A DNA stretch of 25,991 bases. Source: Candolleomyces eurysporus. Taxonomy: Eukaryota > Basidiomycota > Agaricomycetes > Agaricales > Psathyrellaceae. Below the pieces are notes generated by a model. It ran no database searches. It saw only the letters and a list, made by a program, of their open reading frames with translations, and had not been told where the DNA came from. Each line of letters opens with the position of its first letter. Within the stretch, counting starts at the first letter, position 1. The translations under genes and the position numbers were made by a program. This document shows positions 10,792 to 21,700 of the stretch, one piece after another. The DNA is taken from assembly GCA_027579435.1 (NCBI GenBank), contig JANBPK010001318.1, forward strand, positions 1-25,991, given 5' to 3'.

Positions 10792-11694
10792 TGTTCAAAG
10801 CCCAGTTTTTTTTCATAAACTTGCTTATTGACAAGTAGCGAATCTGGCAACTCATGCATCCACGCTGGCCCAATTCATCGCTCAGAAACGATGGCTGGCA
10901 TGTGAAGAATATCCGATTGGGAGGTTTGAAGCTTGAATAGCTGTCGATTCTACGTTTCATGATCGTCTGGAGCTCCATCTTCATTGACAATGGTCTTGAA
11001 TTGCGATGCGAGTTGTACGATCAGGTCTCTTCATCGAAAATGGTCTGGCCAACAACAGGTTGAATTCACATAAGTTGGGATTGCCATAATGTCATATGGT
11101 CGTGTATGCGTACGATCACTAAATCAGATACATCGCCGTGCCCGATTAGAGGGATCAAAATGAGGGTCCCTGGAGAGTGATAAGGTACATCCAGCTTGTG
11201 CTGAAAAGCTCAGTCAAAGTCCAATGAAAGCAGTAGAGTAGCCAAAGTGATCTACATTACTACGGACAACTCTTCTTCGATGTCGAGATACATTGTAGTC
11301 AATATCTACGAAAGGTTATTGGGAGACGACACATGTAGCTAGCTGCTTAACAGGGTTGACGATCTCCCAACCTTCGAACTCTACCCACGTTTCCGGTATC
11401 TATGATCCTCTCACCGGCCTACGTCGAGGTTGATTCGCATGTTATCGCTGTTACCATTCCCGTTGTTCGCAAGATCAGCATGCGAAAATGAACGAGACGA
11501 AAGATCGGGTTATCCCAGCAGTCGACATCTGCGGCTGGTCCTTCTGCCTCTCCCATGTCAGCGTTATATTATTATTCTAGGGCGCAGCAAAGGCTAAATT
11601 CGTCCCAGCCAAGAAGTCGGCGCTTCAGCTCCCATTAGCACAACAATCTGCAAAAAAAAAGTCTGTCCACTCACCTCGGCGAGTTGTTGGTGTT
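10792..11694. other. Spacer, no supported gene
   Basis: A minus-strand open frame of about 78 codons (10754-10990) overlaps the repeat and has no known motif. Nothing else longer than chance is present, and I cannot assign a function to this stretch. Confidence 0.45.
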
Positions 11695-11772
11695 ATGCTT
11701 GCTTTTCTTCATGCCCGCGTCGCATACCCTTGCATCATCTCTATGCATATTTGTGGGTGAAATACGAATGGA

Positions 11773-12333
11773 ATGATATACGAATTACCAGGCTCTTGCG
11801 TGACTTCGGCCGAGTCTGTGGCGCCATGCACAGCATGGAGTCGCTGTATGAACCATTCGTTTTATTGCCGTTCTTATCACTTTGACGTGGCAGATCTAGC
11901 CAACGGACGTGCCATTCGACAGGCCGCCTTCGACACCTACCTCCATTCCAAGACGCCCATCAGTCGTGACGCCGGAAACAAGCAGGTATGGGCGTCTCTT
12001 CCCATCATTCCTTGCAGTCGATCCTGACAGTCCTTCGACTTGTAGCCCAAGCAGTTCAAAAAGACATCTTATGATAAAGCCCACAAGGACGCCTGGCTCC
12101 GTGGCAAGAAGCCGCTCCTCCAAAACGGCAAGGAGTACCCTATCAGGAACAAAGACCCCAATGGCTTCACTGGTCAGGGTAGCGTTGGTGCCCTCCGAAC
12201 CGTCACCGACAAGCAAGGCGACAAGAGCCACGTCAAGGTCGTTGGACACGATGCAAGCCGCGGTACGGACTCCAATGAACACCTCGAATATAATGTGCGA
12301 TTGCGGATCGGCGAGGTCGGTCCAGCTCGGTAG
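11773..12333 (+). CDS. Small two-exon protein, possibly a diverged guanyl-specific RNase (N1/T1-like) fold
   Basis: Two exons, 11773-11985 and 12046-12333, are joined by a clean 60-base GT-AG intron in phase 0. Codons ending in C or G dominate (GCC, AAG, GTC), as in expressed genes. Visible features are FDVADLANGRAIRQAAFDTYL in the first exon, then NGKEYPIRNKDPNGF, LRTVTDKQG and VVGHDASRG. The order of YP..N..GF, an Arg before a V-D-G turn, and a His followed by Asp-Ala is faintly like fungal T1-type ribonucleases. The usual His after Tyr-Pro is Ile here, and the expected Glu and cysteine pairs are not evident. If related, it may be inactive or altered; this is inference. The start is uncertain: ATGs at 11773 and 11848 are in frame, and an ATG at 11695 could be spliced in to give a more hydrophobic N-terminus. 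Confidence 0.5.
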
Positions 12334-12479
12334 AGTGTGACACGCGCGGTGGAAGCGTCGATGCTGAGGAACAGCTAGTAGCGGCGGTGTTATTTCCAAA
12401 ACAAGCGTGATGTCCGGCGGAAGCGCAAATGGTGGGGATGGAGGAACGGATTGGTGGGCACTCGTCAAGGGCAAGTGCG

Positions 12480-13745
12480 ATTATGTACCTGCTGGGAGGC
12501 ACCTCATGCAGTAAATGCTTTTCCTTGATAGGAACACTACATAAAGAGAGAAAATCGCCCTTGAGATGGACGAATCATAATCACAATGAGAAGTCCAAAA
12601 ACTGACCGCAAACCCACCCCCTGCCCCATCGCTGATCCTAGTAGGCCAACTCACCCAGGCATACTTCCCCACGCCAGAGTCCCAAAGGATCCCAACACCC
12701 CGAGCCTATACATACACCCAACTTGGCTGCATCCACAGCTTGGACAACATTATCGCCATCCTCTGGGCGGCATACACTGATTGGAGTCGGTGGCGATACG
12801 GAGCGAGGAAAGTAAGGCAAACGCCGCGGCAGGGTGTGGTGACTCCCACACCTTGTGTACTTCGATATCAAAGACTCTGATACTACAGAAAGCTCGATGT
12901 GAAAAGAAGCCTCGGAAAAGAAAGGAAAGCAGGGTACACCTACACTAACTCGCTCCCATGTAGCACAATGGCCGCCCTGGCCTAAGCGAATTACGCCTAT
13001 GTTGATCTATGATCCAAACAGCGAGGTCCGGCACATGCACCGGGTCCCACTACTCCAACAACTGGCACTGTGACACCAGATAATCCGACCTTGTTCTTCA
13101 CTTCGACCTTGCAGCCTCTTTGGCGTCCACTTCCACTCGCCCGAGATCCCCAAATATCAACGACACCTTACCAGCCGTAACGCGAACCTTCCTCCAGGAA
13201 CCAAAACCAATCTCGCAGCGCCCGACTAAGAATAAGGAGTTTCTCATGCGTCTAATATCTCCGTCATTGACGGAGGCTCTAGCNTGCAAATTAGCGGCAG
13301 TAGCCAAGCAAGCCTGGCTCCGATATTGTTCGAACGCTGAAGTTGATGAGCCTGGATCAGGCGATTCCATCTATAAGAAACTCATGCAGCTCATCTGAGC
13401 AGTCCAAGATCCATCGCATCAATGTCAGAAGACGGGAAGAGTCGTTGTTGATAGCAAAGGCATCTGAGAATGAGGATCCAGACACTCGTTTGGTTGAGTG
13501 CAGAGCGACATGCGGCGTGTCTGATGAAAAGCAAATTGCCATCAATCAGAATCAGTTTAGAGCGGAGACAAAGTACAGGCAGGAGAGTGAATGGACCAAA
13601 TTCAAAGAGGTAATGAAAGGCTTACATGGCCCAAAAAGAGGACGTCCCGCGGCTCGACAGCTTTGATGACCTCGATCCAGAATTCTGTTGGCAGGTCATC
13701 CAGAAGTGAAGGGGATAGAAAAACAATCTTGCCGAGAGTATTCGA
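12480..13745 (-). pseudogene. Decayed, truncated second copy of the F-box gene
   Basis: Collinear with the F-box gene at 4171-6291, same strand. The F-box exon survives as LPTEFWIEVIKAVEPRDVLFL, with its GT donor at the matching place (about 13625). Next come an acceptor before the ACACGCCGCAT block and a stretch equivalent to the MDLGALKRAALGPYMWDRLI region, now frameshifted. The shared CCGAGATCCC and AACCTTCCTCCAGG blocks follow (about 13141-13199). The intron acceptor region near 12880 is also retained, then a KLWMQ..WVYV segment with a stop, and a remnant of SLYVV.. and the Pro-rich end near 12490. Similarity stops around 12480, so roughly the last 265 codons of the parent are missing. 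Several stops and frameshifts exclude a full product. One base (13284) is called n. Confidence 0.75.
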
Positions 13746-15020
13746 CTTGTTCACTGGTGTGGTATCGTAACCTTGATTGACAGACTGCAGGAGATGGTTC
13801 AGGCGGTAAATCATCATGATCAGTATCCATTGAAATCGGAGGTCCCACGTTAAAATTCGGAGTACGAGCACAATCTCGCGTCTGAGAGTCTGACGTTATA
13901 TCGGTCTAAGCTAGGCGGGCGTGACGGAGAAGTGGCAATTGATCGTTGCAAGGTCGTCCATTCCCCCTGAGTTATGAGTCTTTCAATTTTTGAACGCTGT
14001 TACATCAAGTAATGTCCCGTTGAGATGGCGTATCTGTTAATAACTACATTTGCCTCCTCACCCCACGCCGGCATGACAATGATTGCATCTTTGTCTCTCA
14101 CTATTTCGGAAGAAGTGTAAGCTAGAAGCTTACGTTCAATTACAAGAACCACAAACAGTGCAGCATCTCCCTGATACCGCTCACTCGCGCACCGCGGTCA
14201 GTTTCATCAATGTCGACATCGGATCACTAAATCGCCCTTCACGGTGATCACCCCCTTATCACTTGAGCGACGAGAAAATCAAGACAAACGTGACTTGCCT
14301 TCCACACTGGTCTCTTTTGCTTCTCCTTCGTTGAGTACACGACTTTGGTTCTCATCACAGGAGAGTGACGGAATGATGGTAATACACGCAAATGTATGGG
14401 TGATCCCTTTAAGACGGTCCCGAGATCCCTCCAGGCCACCATTGAAGGGTGGCGCTATCAGTGATAGTCCTATTTATACGTGGTAGACGCTGATGATTCT
14501 CCACCTTCTGATTTAATTTTTGATCTGCTGGATAGATTGATACCAATCACCCTTCTTTACTCGGTGACGTGATGGCCGCGTGCGCTCGGGTGCGGGATCT
14601 ACATGGTACGCTCGTCAACCGACAGCTCGGTTGGCGACTCCTCATGGTGCATGGTGAGCATGAGAGCTGCATACAATCGTTCTGGTTCTCTCCATACGTC
14701 ATCCAGCGTCCTCGAGCATCCTATTCCAGGAAATACGTAACAACCCCACCACCACACATCCCCCATCCCTTCGGGAGAATGTGTATATTTTACCCCTCTC
14801 GCCATCATATATCAAAGAACCCATTATGTTAGACAGATCATACTGTGAAGCTGACGGTACGCTTTTGGTGTGTATACCCATGGGTACTTATAACTCGACT
14901 TTCGGACTCACCAAAGGACCCTTTGGCCTGCCACGGTCTCTTGCTTTCCGCCCCGACCACTTAGCATTAGCTTGCGCTGCCGAGGTACCGTTCTCAAGCT
15001 GTCGTGTCCAGGAGACAATA
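13746..15020. other. Spacer of about 1.3 kb upstream of the membrane-protein gene
   Basis: Only short frames (60 to 90 codons) on both strands, none with a recognisable motif. The 3' part should contain the promoter of the gene starting at 15021. A TATATTT at about 14783 is a weak candidate, but it is some 235 bases from the ATG. Confidence 0.45.
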
Positions 15021-16718
15021 ATGTCCACGACAAACCCATTTGCTGCTTTGATCGCTCAAGTAGCGTATCGTCGCCTGGTTGCGAATGTAAGTTCGCTCGT
15101 ATTCCATTCCTTCGGACCGACAAGATATTTACTATCCTCGTAGTATGTTCTAGGTAAGCTTTCCTCAACTCTGCACCACCCTCACATTGACGTGCCTTCT
15201 TCTCACTTACAGTGGCTGGATTTGTCCTCTTCGTGAGACTACTCACTCCTATCACAGCCAACTGAAGAATGTCACTCACCATGCACCCAGTCCATCGACT
15301 ACATCCAGACATTCTCAACTGAGATCCGTCTGATTTGGCCTAAATCATGGAGCTTGATGAAAATTCTCTTCTTCACTTCGCGCTACTTGCCTTGGGTCTA
15401 CGGGCCGTACTTGATGTGGGTCGCTTTGATTCCAGAGATGGACTACCACGTAAGTCTTGCGTCTTCCTTGTAGAGAGCACCGTGTGTACTGACTTTCCCT
15501 TGGATTCGGATCTGATTAGAGATGTGGTCCCAACATGGTCGCTTCGTCGTGTTCGTGTTTACTACTTCCTGGGTGGATTGAAAATTTATCATGATGTTGT
15601 CTAGTGGTGATGATCACGGCCATGATCATCGCAGAAGGTCTTCCTTCTTCCTTGCCGAGTGAATTACGTATACTGATGTTCGTCTTCAGCTATCATGTAC
15701 ATACGAGTCTGGGCTCTTGGTGGGAACACCAAGAAGCTGGGCGCGGCTCTCTTGGTTCAATTTCTGGTGCGTTGTATCTCCACGAACATTAGTTCAAAGC
15801 TTGACTGTGATTAGGGCATCCACATCGCCATCTATACCGTACTCGGCATATTTCTGAGGGGTGTTGAGTGTGAGTGAACCTTGCCATATGTACGCTCGCC
15901 CATAGGACTACCATTGACTCGGACAACCACCAACATTTAGACAGACCCTCTCCACTCCCCAGAATTGTTGCATGCATGCCCACAGACACGAATACGACCA
16001 AGCTCACAACTGTCTATGCTATAATCGTTGCCAGCGAAACCAGTAAGCAAGCCTATCTTACGCCAACCACCGTGCAAAAGGGAACTGACCTCTCTCCTCT
16101 CTCCCAATCGCAACCCACAGTGATCATGATGATTAGTATTTTCATCGGTTTCTACAGGTACAAAGCTTCCAATAACCGCCTCCTCTCTGTGTTCCACCGG
16201 GATGGTATCTTCTACTTTGTTACTCTCGCTGGTACGTTTGATAGTCAAGTGCTGTGAAGAGCATCATGGACTAATGGTTCAACGATTCTTTCAGGTGTAA
16301 CCACTGCAAACATTATCTTCGACTCTGCTGCACCGGTGAGTAATGCATCCTCCCACCCTTAGCTGATGCGAACAGAAGCTTATTTATTTGTCCCATAAAG
16401 CTGGAATACAGATTTATGCTGGCAGCGTACGTACTACACCCTCCTCAACAAAACATTGATGATCTAACTCTCAGCCCTCTCTCCTCACTCTCTCTCTCCT
16501 CTCAACTATCCCACAGTCCCCAAGGGTGCCTCCACTCAATCTTATCATGCCGACTTATCCTACATCTACATGAATTCGCCGAGAAGGAAATTTCCACCCC
16601 GGAATCGCAGCAAAACAAGTCATCGCTTCAATTCGCAGTCTCTGCTGCTACTGAGATGACAGCTGGTATCAACTCCAATCGGGTTCCACACGAAACAGAG
16701 ATCAAGGAGGAATGCTGA
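15021..16718 (+). CDS. Multi-pass membrane protein of the DUF6533 (basidiomycete seven-helix-like) type, 13 exons
   Basis: Exons by eye: 15021-15086, 15144-15153, 15213-15232, 15291-15449, 15522-15572, 15605-15637, 15690-15766, 15815-15869, 15941-16042, 16121-16231, 16295-16335, 16401-16426, 16517-16718. The N-terminus MSTTNPFAALIAQ..RRLVANYVLVAGFVLF followed by IDYIQTF..EIRLIWPKSWSL is the DUF6533 pattern. Hydrophobic segments follow: VVMITAMIIAEAIMYIRVWA, LGAALLVQFLGIHIAIYTVL, TTVYAIIVASETMIMMISIF and GIFYFVTLAGVTTANIIFD. The end HSILSCRLILHLHEFAEKE and a polar tail are also typical. About 318 residues, usual for the family; function is unknown, probably plasma membrane. One exon is 10 bases and one is 20 bases. 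The phases agree except around 15522-15604: the 32-base gap 15573-15604 is short for an intron, and the model is one base out of frame. That exon is either wrongly modelled or carries an indel. Confidence 0.8.
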
Positions 16719-18343
16719 GAATTTTACAGTTGTCACCAGAAGGATACCCAGTTTCCCTTCCTACGTATGAGCCATGTAATTTTTTGTTGTACTGATATTG
16801 TAACAAGTAGTTGTATTCATATACACGAGTAGAGTAAATCTGGAATTTGGATTAGTACGATCACAAAATCCGAGCAGTGCCAACGGATAAGCAGGGAGAA
16901 AAGGCTACGCAGTGGTCATCCTGAGGGCTTCACGAAGGGAGCTTCGCTTCGATAAAATTAGGGTGATACATGTTGATCGTCGATGCCAATGTGGAGTGAG
17001 CTGGAAAGGAATGGAATGGATATATATGTCCAGCACAAAAAGCGTGGACGCAAAGCACGGTTGGTGGCACATCTAACAAGGGGGAGTGAGGGATGATGTG
17101 GTACAAGACAACGATGACTTGAAGTCCTAGTGACTGTTAGCATCAAGAATGGCGTAAGGCGGACGACGAAACGAGTGTATTCAAAGGTATGTCTACTGTA
17201 GAGTGAGCGACGACGATGAAGACAACAAGTGGCGAATTATATCGAAACGAACGCGAGTGGGAAACGACTTCTCGAGTCAAAGGGAGTAAAGGGGGAAAGG
17301 TAATATGTCTCCGTAAATTCATACTCTGCGTATATAAGGTGGTCCGTTGCGCCGTCTGGGAAGTGGTCCTCAAAACGTCTGTGGAAGGTGGCGGAACTCG
17401 GCCGAATGCCGACTCATCCAAATGGAGAAGGCGGTGCGGTGACCATCAATTGGCACTCCCCGTCTTCCTTTGAACCTCCATTTCCTCTCTCCCCTCTATG
17501 AGACCGCCAGATAGTCATGGCAGCATTACAGCCGATTCTTTGGAGGATGGAAACGTTAGCAACCAGGGGCTCATGAGATCGTGAGGCAAACCCGGTTCAT
17601 GTGCCAAGGAGGGGGGGGTTGTGGTTGGCCTGACTCGGAGACGCTAATTCATGAGTTTAGCCAGGCTCGAACTCGCCCTGTTTACCCTCAACCTCAAAAA
17701 TTCCTGCGCATCTGCCCTGCGAACAGCCTACGCTCGACCCTAGCGAATAGAGTTGGCGACTGGAGGGTCCCAGTCCTCTACAATTGGAACCGAAGGAGGC
17801 GTCGGACGGGATGCTTACGGTGCGTTATCTCCCTTTCGCCACTCATTCTCGTTACTTATCGCGCTGCGTAGCTCTATACCCTGCGAAATGATTTATTCAC
17901 GCCCTCCCGACCAATCGTCATTCCCATCGCCCAACTCGTTGCCTCGGCCGCACGCTCGTCTTTCCACCACTCCGTATCAGTCTTGTGGCTCCCACCGACG
18001 AACGCCACATGAAAAAGGGCAGACCCAAGACGAGAAGATGGGATAAACTATCAGTATCATTGCTTGCCTCGCCTTTATCCCCTAGGACGTCGAGTTCGGG
18101 CATGGGAGAGGCCAGTTGGGTGTGGAGAGCTTTTGGTGGTGCCGTATGGAACTTGGTTAGGATTGGCGGAAGTGCGCTAGAGGAGTTCGGTTGAGAAGGT
18201 GCGATTATTACGCGTACGCTTCTGTCTTCTTTCATCTTCCAGTGTTGTTGAATGCCATGCGGTTTTCCTTTAGCCTTTAGACAATGCGTTCAAGTCTATG
18301 GACTTGATGTTTTGATACTGATCAAGTATCAAGCACCCCGCAG
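16719..18343. other. Spacer of about 1.6 kb, no supported gene
   Basis: Overlapping frames of 60 to 105 codons occur on both strands (for example 17985-18194 plus and 17918-18235 minus). None shows a domain I know, and no consistent splice chain links them. A run of eight G lies near 17612. A small gene split by introns could be hidden between 17750 and 18194, but I cannot support a model. Confidence 0.4.
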
Positions 18344-18955
18344 ATGACGGAATCGATCGTGTATGACAGTTTGCTGCATCTCAATTCCTTGTTGACCTCC
18401 ATTCCTTGCTGCCTCTCTGGTCCTGACGCAGCTGTCGAAATTCCGACAATCAAAGCGTCATTCGCAGGTTTATCATCCAGCTCATCATCCCCATCGAGCG
18501 ACGACTGGAGCGACGACCGGAGCACCGGACGTAGTCGTAGCAGAAGTTTTATCGATATCACGATATCACCTCACATCCCGAATACCACAATGAGTGGACG
18601 ACCATTGGATAAGATTCCCAGCTGTAAGTCATCATGCAAAGGAGCTCGATCGGATCTAACTCAAAATATGCTCCGTAAAATCATCCTGCGTTCTCCTCAT
18701 CCGCATCTCCTACGACGACCCTACCACACGCTTCGACCACATCGACTCTCACTCGCACATCTACCAGCTCCAGCCTCACACGGGCTTCTACTCACTCGTC
18801 TACCTCGGGGTCCTCTTCGTCGAGCTCATCGTTCTGATGACCCCTACTTTGATGCCAAGTCTGGCTCAACTGGAAGAGCTGGAGCGGATGTATCGGTGCC
18901 AGGACACCGCTCAGCCCTTCAGCTCACAGGAAAACCAAAGCAACGAGGGTGAGTG
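18344..18955 (+). CDS. Possible gene with Ser/Asp-rich N-terminal part and a membrane-like segment; model unresolved
   Basis: From the ATG at 18344 a frame runs through a low-complexity stretch (LSSSSSSPSSDDWSDDRS, about residues 44-61) to a good donor GTAAGT at about 18625. Beyond that, the most protein-like reading is in a different frame. It gives YSLVYLGVLFVELIVLMTP, then PSLAQLEELERMYRCQ, and ends at a TGA near 18957. The first part looks like a soluble disordered region; the second holds a hydrophobic segment that could span a membrane. No acceptor joins the two in phase, so an intron, an indel or two unrelated pieces are all possible. I do not recognise a family. Confidence 0.3.
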
Positions 18956-19161
18956 ATTATCGCGTTCAGAGATAGTAGGATTCTTACGAGGAGGGATTAG
19001 GGAATATTGGATGGTAGGAACCCACCTGTTTCACTTACTATTGAGGACGTACTTGGTGGAGCAATACCGCAGAGATGAACTTGTAGACGATGGTTTTCGT
19101 AACTTACAAAAAANGAAATGAAATGGAGCATGAATATAAACGACACTGAATGATGAATCAA

Positions 19162-21700
19162 TCAGAAACCAAAATGTACATAAGGGATCCAAGTGAGCAA
19201 AGACTGTTCGGAATCGTCAAGTCTCTTCCTCAACTGTTCTATGGCGTGATGCAGGGCATAGGCAGAGCGCGATCCGTCAAATCCGCTGCCATCACCTTCG
19301 ACTCGCCGGGCCAAGAGGTAACTGTAGAAGTCACTCGCAACCTCTGGCGCATGCTTATCGTCAATGGCCCACATCGTGGCTACCACTCTACGATATCCAG
19401 CTGCGAGCATCCCAGCAGCCAGATGGACCACCTCCTCGGAAAGCTTCTCCTCACCGGCGCTGGTTTGACATGCCGATAGGAAAGCAAGGTCGGCGTTCTT
19501 GAGATTCTTCCGAATAATTGTTGAGAGATCGAGGGGACCGCTATGAAATCGGAATCGACTTTGAAGTGGCTCGTTTTGATCTTGCGATGCATGGCAAGCT
19601 AAGTGGATGCAGCTGAACTCTTCCATGTGCTGAAGAGCCGTGTCGATTGTAGCATCGCTCCCTTCGAGGTTTAGTACTCGCACTCCATGCTCAACAGCCT
19701 GCTTGTGGATCGATCTAACCTCCCTTGTGACTCCAGGGATTCGAGAAAAGCCAGGTGCATTCGGTTGGCTTGTTAGGAATAAGCCAGAGACATTCTGATC
19801 AATCGGGCGATTGTTCTTGACTCGATCGGCAAGTAGAGTGACGGATGGTGTGTATGATGAGACAGCGTAATTGAGGATGTTGTCAGCGTCCTTTCCTCTG
19901 TATATTCCAGCTGCGTGAAGAGGAAGGAAGGACACAGGTCCTGTTGGACACCACCAAATCCTTGGGAATTCCTTTCCGGACGATGCTTCTAACCTCTGTT
20001 ACAAGGGATCAGAATAGGGAAACAATATCCGACAAGATTCACTCACTGAAAAGTCTAGGGCGTCCAATATCGGCTTTACCACTTCCTTCCACAGTGCCCC
20101 AAGGATATTTCGAACAACAACTCCGTCACGCAGTGGATTATCAACGCATGGTCGTGCAGCTCTCGCTGTCAGCCCATCCTCTTCCTCGTCTGTATCCATC
20201 TCGACTGTACGCATACGCAACTCTTTCTGTACTAAAAGGGTGCTCAAAGCACTGGAATATGTCTCGGCCTTCTCCTGTGAGAAACTGTGGAGTGGGATAT
20301 GGAGAGGTTGCCCGAGTCCAGCTTGAAGCGCAATGGCGTCACAGCGGTCTTCGTGAACATTGATGACGACGATAGGTCCGGAGTCTGGGAGATGTTGAAG
20401 TAGGGTGGAGCATGGGGATGGTTGGAGGAAGTTCTCAAAGCCTGTCACGGTACGCCTCACCGTGCTGACAAGTTCTTCCCACTCATTTGCAAGCTCCACA
20501 TGCACTCGCGCTTCATCCTCTAGTGAGACCTTTTCTGATATGGACATGCCAATATGAGAACCCTGACGCGAACCAGAATCTTCCAGTCGCCTTGAAACAT
20601 CCAAAAGACGTTGTGCAAGGCTTTCATTGGATCTGTGAAGATCAACAAGCAGCATTCGCAAATTGCTTAGTTGGTTCCAAACGAGGCAGCGACCTTGCTC
20701 GAGCCATTCCAAGGCTTTGTCGGCTCTCCCAAGTGAACACCCGGCGGCGGCAGCCTGGCAAGGTAAGCCAGTGATATTCTGCAGTATCGCGTGACGATGT
20801 TGCACAGTTTGATCGAGGCTTGCAACCAAGGACATGAGCTGTATGGCTGTATTAAAGGCAGTGAGGGTCTGGGGCGAATCAGGATGACGCTTGTAGGAAA
20901 GGGAAGCCCAACGTCTGGCTGCTTCCAATCTCACTGATGGGGGGNCCATAACCACGGGTAGCTCCAGAGATGAAAAGGGCAATGCTTATGTTCAAGTCGT
21001 TACCACTCCGTGTTAGGACTGAGCGATGCCAGAATGAGTTTCCCAGGTTGTAGAGCATGCCAGGGAGGGTTGAATGACGCGCAGGAGTCAGCTCGACTGC
21101 TTGTTGTTGGATTGAAATTGATTCAGCAATGTCGGAGAGGGCTCCGGTGCGCTCGAAGCGACGAGAGAGCGACCTTCCCAGGTTGTTGAGCGTGCCAGGG
21201 AGGTCTGGATGACCAGCAGGGGTCAACTCGGCCGATCGTCGCAATGCTGAAACTGCTTCAGCAATGTCAGAGAGGGTACTTGTGCGCTCAAAGCGATCGG
21301 CGAATGAGTGGCCCATGTTCCTCAGCCTAACAGGGAGGTCTGCGTGACCAGCTGGAGTGAGCTCAACTGCCCTTTGTGTTGCTGAAATTGATTCACTGAT
21401 GTTGGACAGGTCACCTGTACGTTTAAAGCTACGTTTGAAACAGGCTTCAAGGTAATTGAGCGACTTAAGAAGCTCCGCTCTCTCAGGTCGTACAACTGCT
21501 TCCCAAAGAGCGGAGACGGAAATAGACGGCCCAAAGACCTGCCTACGCCTGGCCTTAATGCTGCTCAGCAAGGTCAGGGTGTCTGGATGGATCGCGTGAA
21601 TAAAGTTGTTCCCTCTTCCATTTGATATAATTACTCACCCTCCCCCCTTGTCAGAGGCTCGAATGGTATTTCGCATATCTTCCACGATATTGTCAGGCAT
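19162..21700 (-). CDS. TPR-repeat protein with C-terminal CHAT (caspase-like peptidase) domain
   Basis: Exons: 21639-21700, 20047-21582 and 19162-19995; about 810 residues. The N-terminal part has 45-residue repeats with the core AVELTPAGH.DLP followed by (L/M)G.S(F/L)..RFERT..LSDIAE, a TPR type common in mushroom fungi. A linker with PPSVRLEAARRWASL and a helical region (LEWLEQGRCLVWNQLSNLR) follows. The CHAT domain begins near PRIWWCPTGP.SFLPLHAAG. Its catalytic pair is intact: His in HLACHAS (codon 19591-19593) and Cys in LSACQTSAG (codon 19468-19470). CHAT proteins are caspase-fold peptidases; the fungal role is unknown, though regulated proteolysis or cell death is often suspected. The start at 21700 precedes a donor in a G-run, where the phase is one base off. 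At 20945 an n beside six Gs also breaks the frame; dropping it restores an open frame. An acceptor giving RLEASSG joins exon 3 in phase. Confidence 0.85.
21045..21450 (-). repeat. 135-base tandem coding repeats (TPR units)
   Basis: The + strand shows blocks that recur every 135 bases. GGTTGT..GAGC.TGCCAGGGAGG appears from about 21045 and again from 21180, with a diverged third block from about 21315. This equals 45 codons and matches the TPR-type units of the CHAT protein. It is protein-repeat structure, not a separate element. Confidence 0.75.

Noticed and set aside
12233..12502. Minus-strand frames opposite the small two-exon gene
   Set aside because: They overlap the plus-strand exon with better codon choice and a proper intron, and show no motif.
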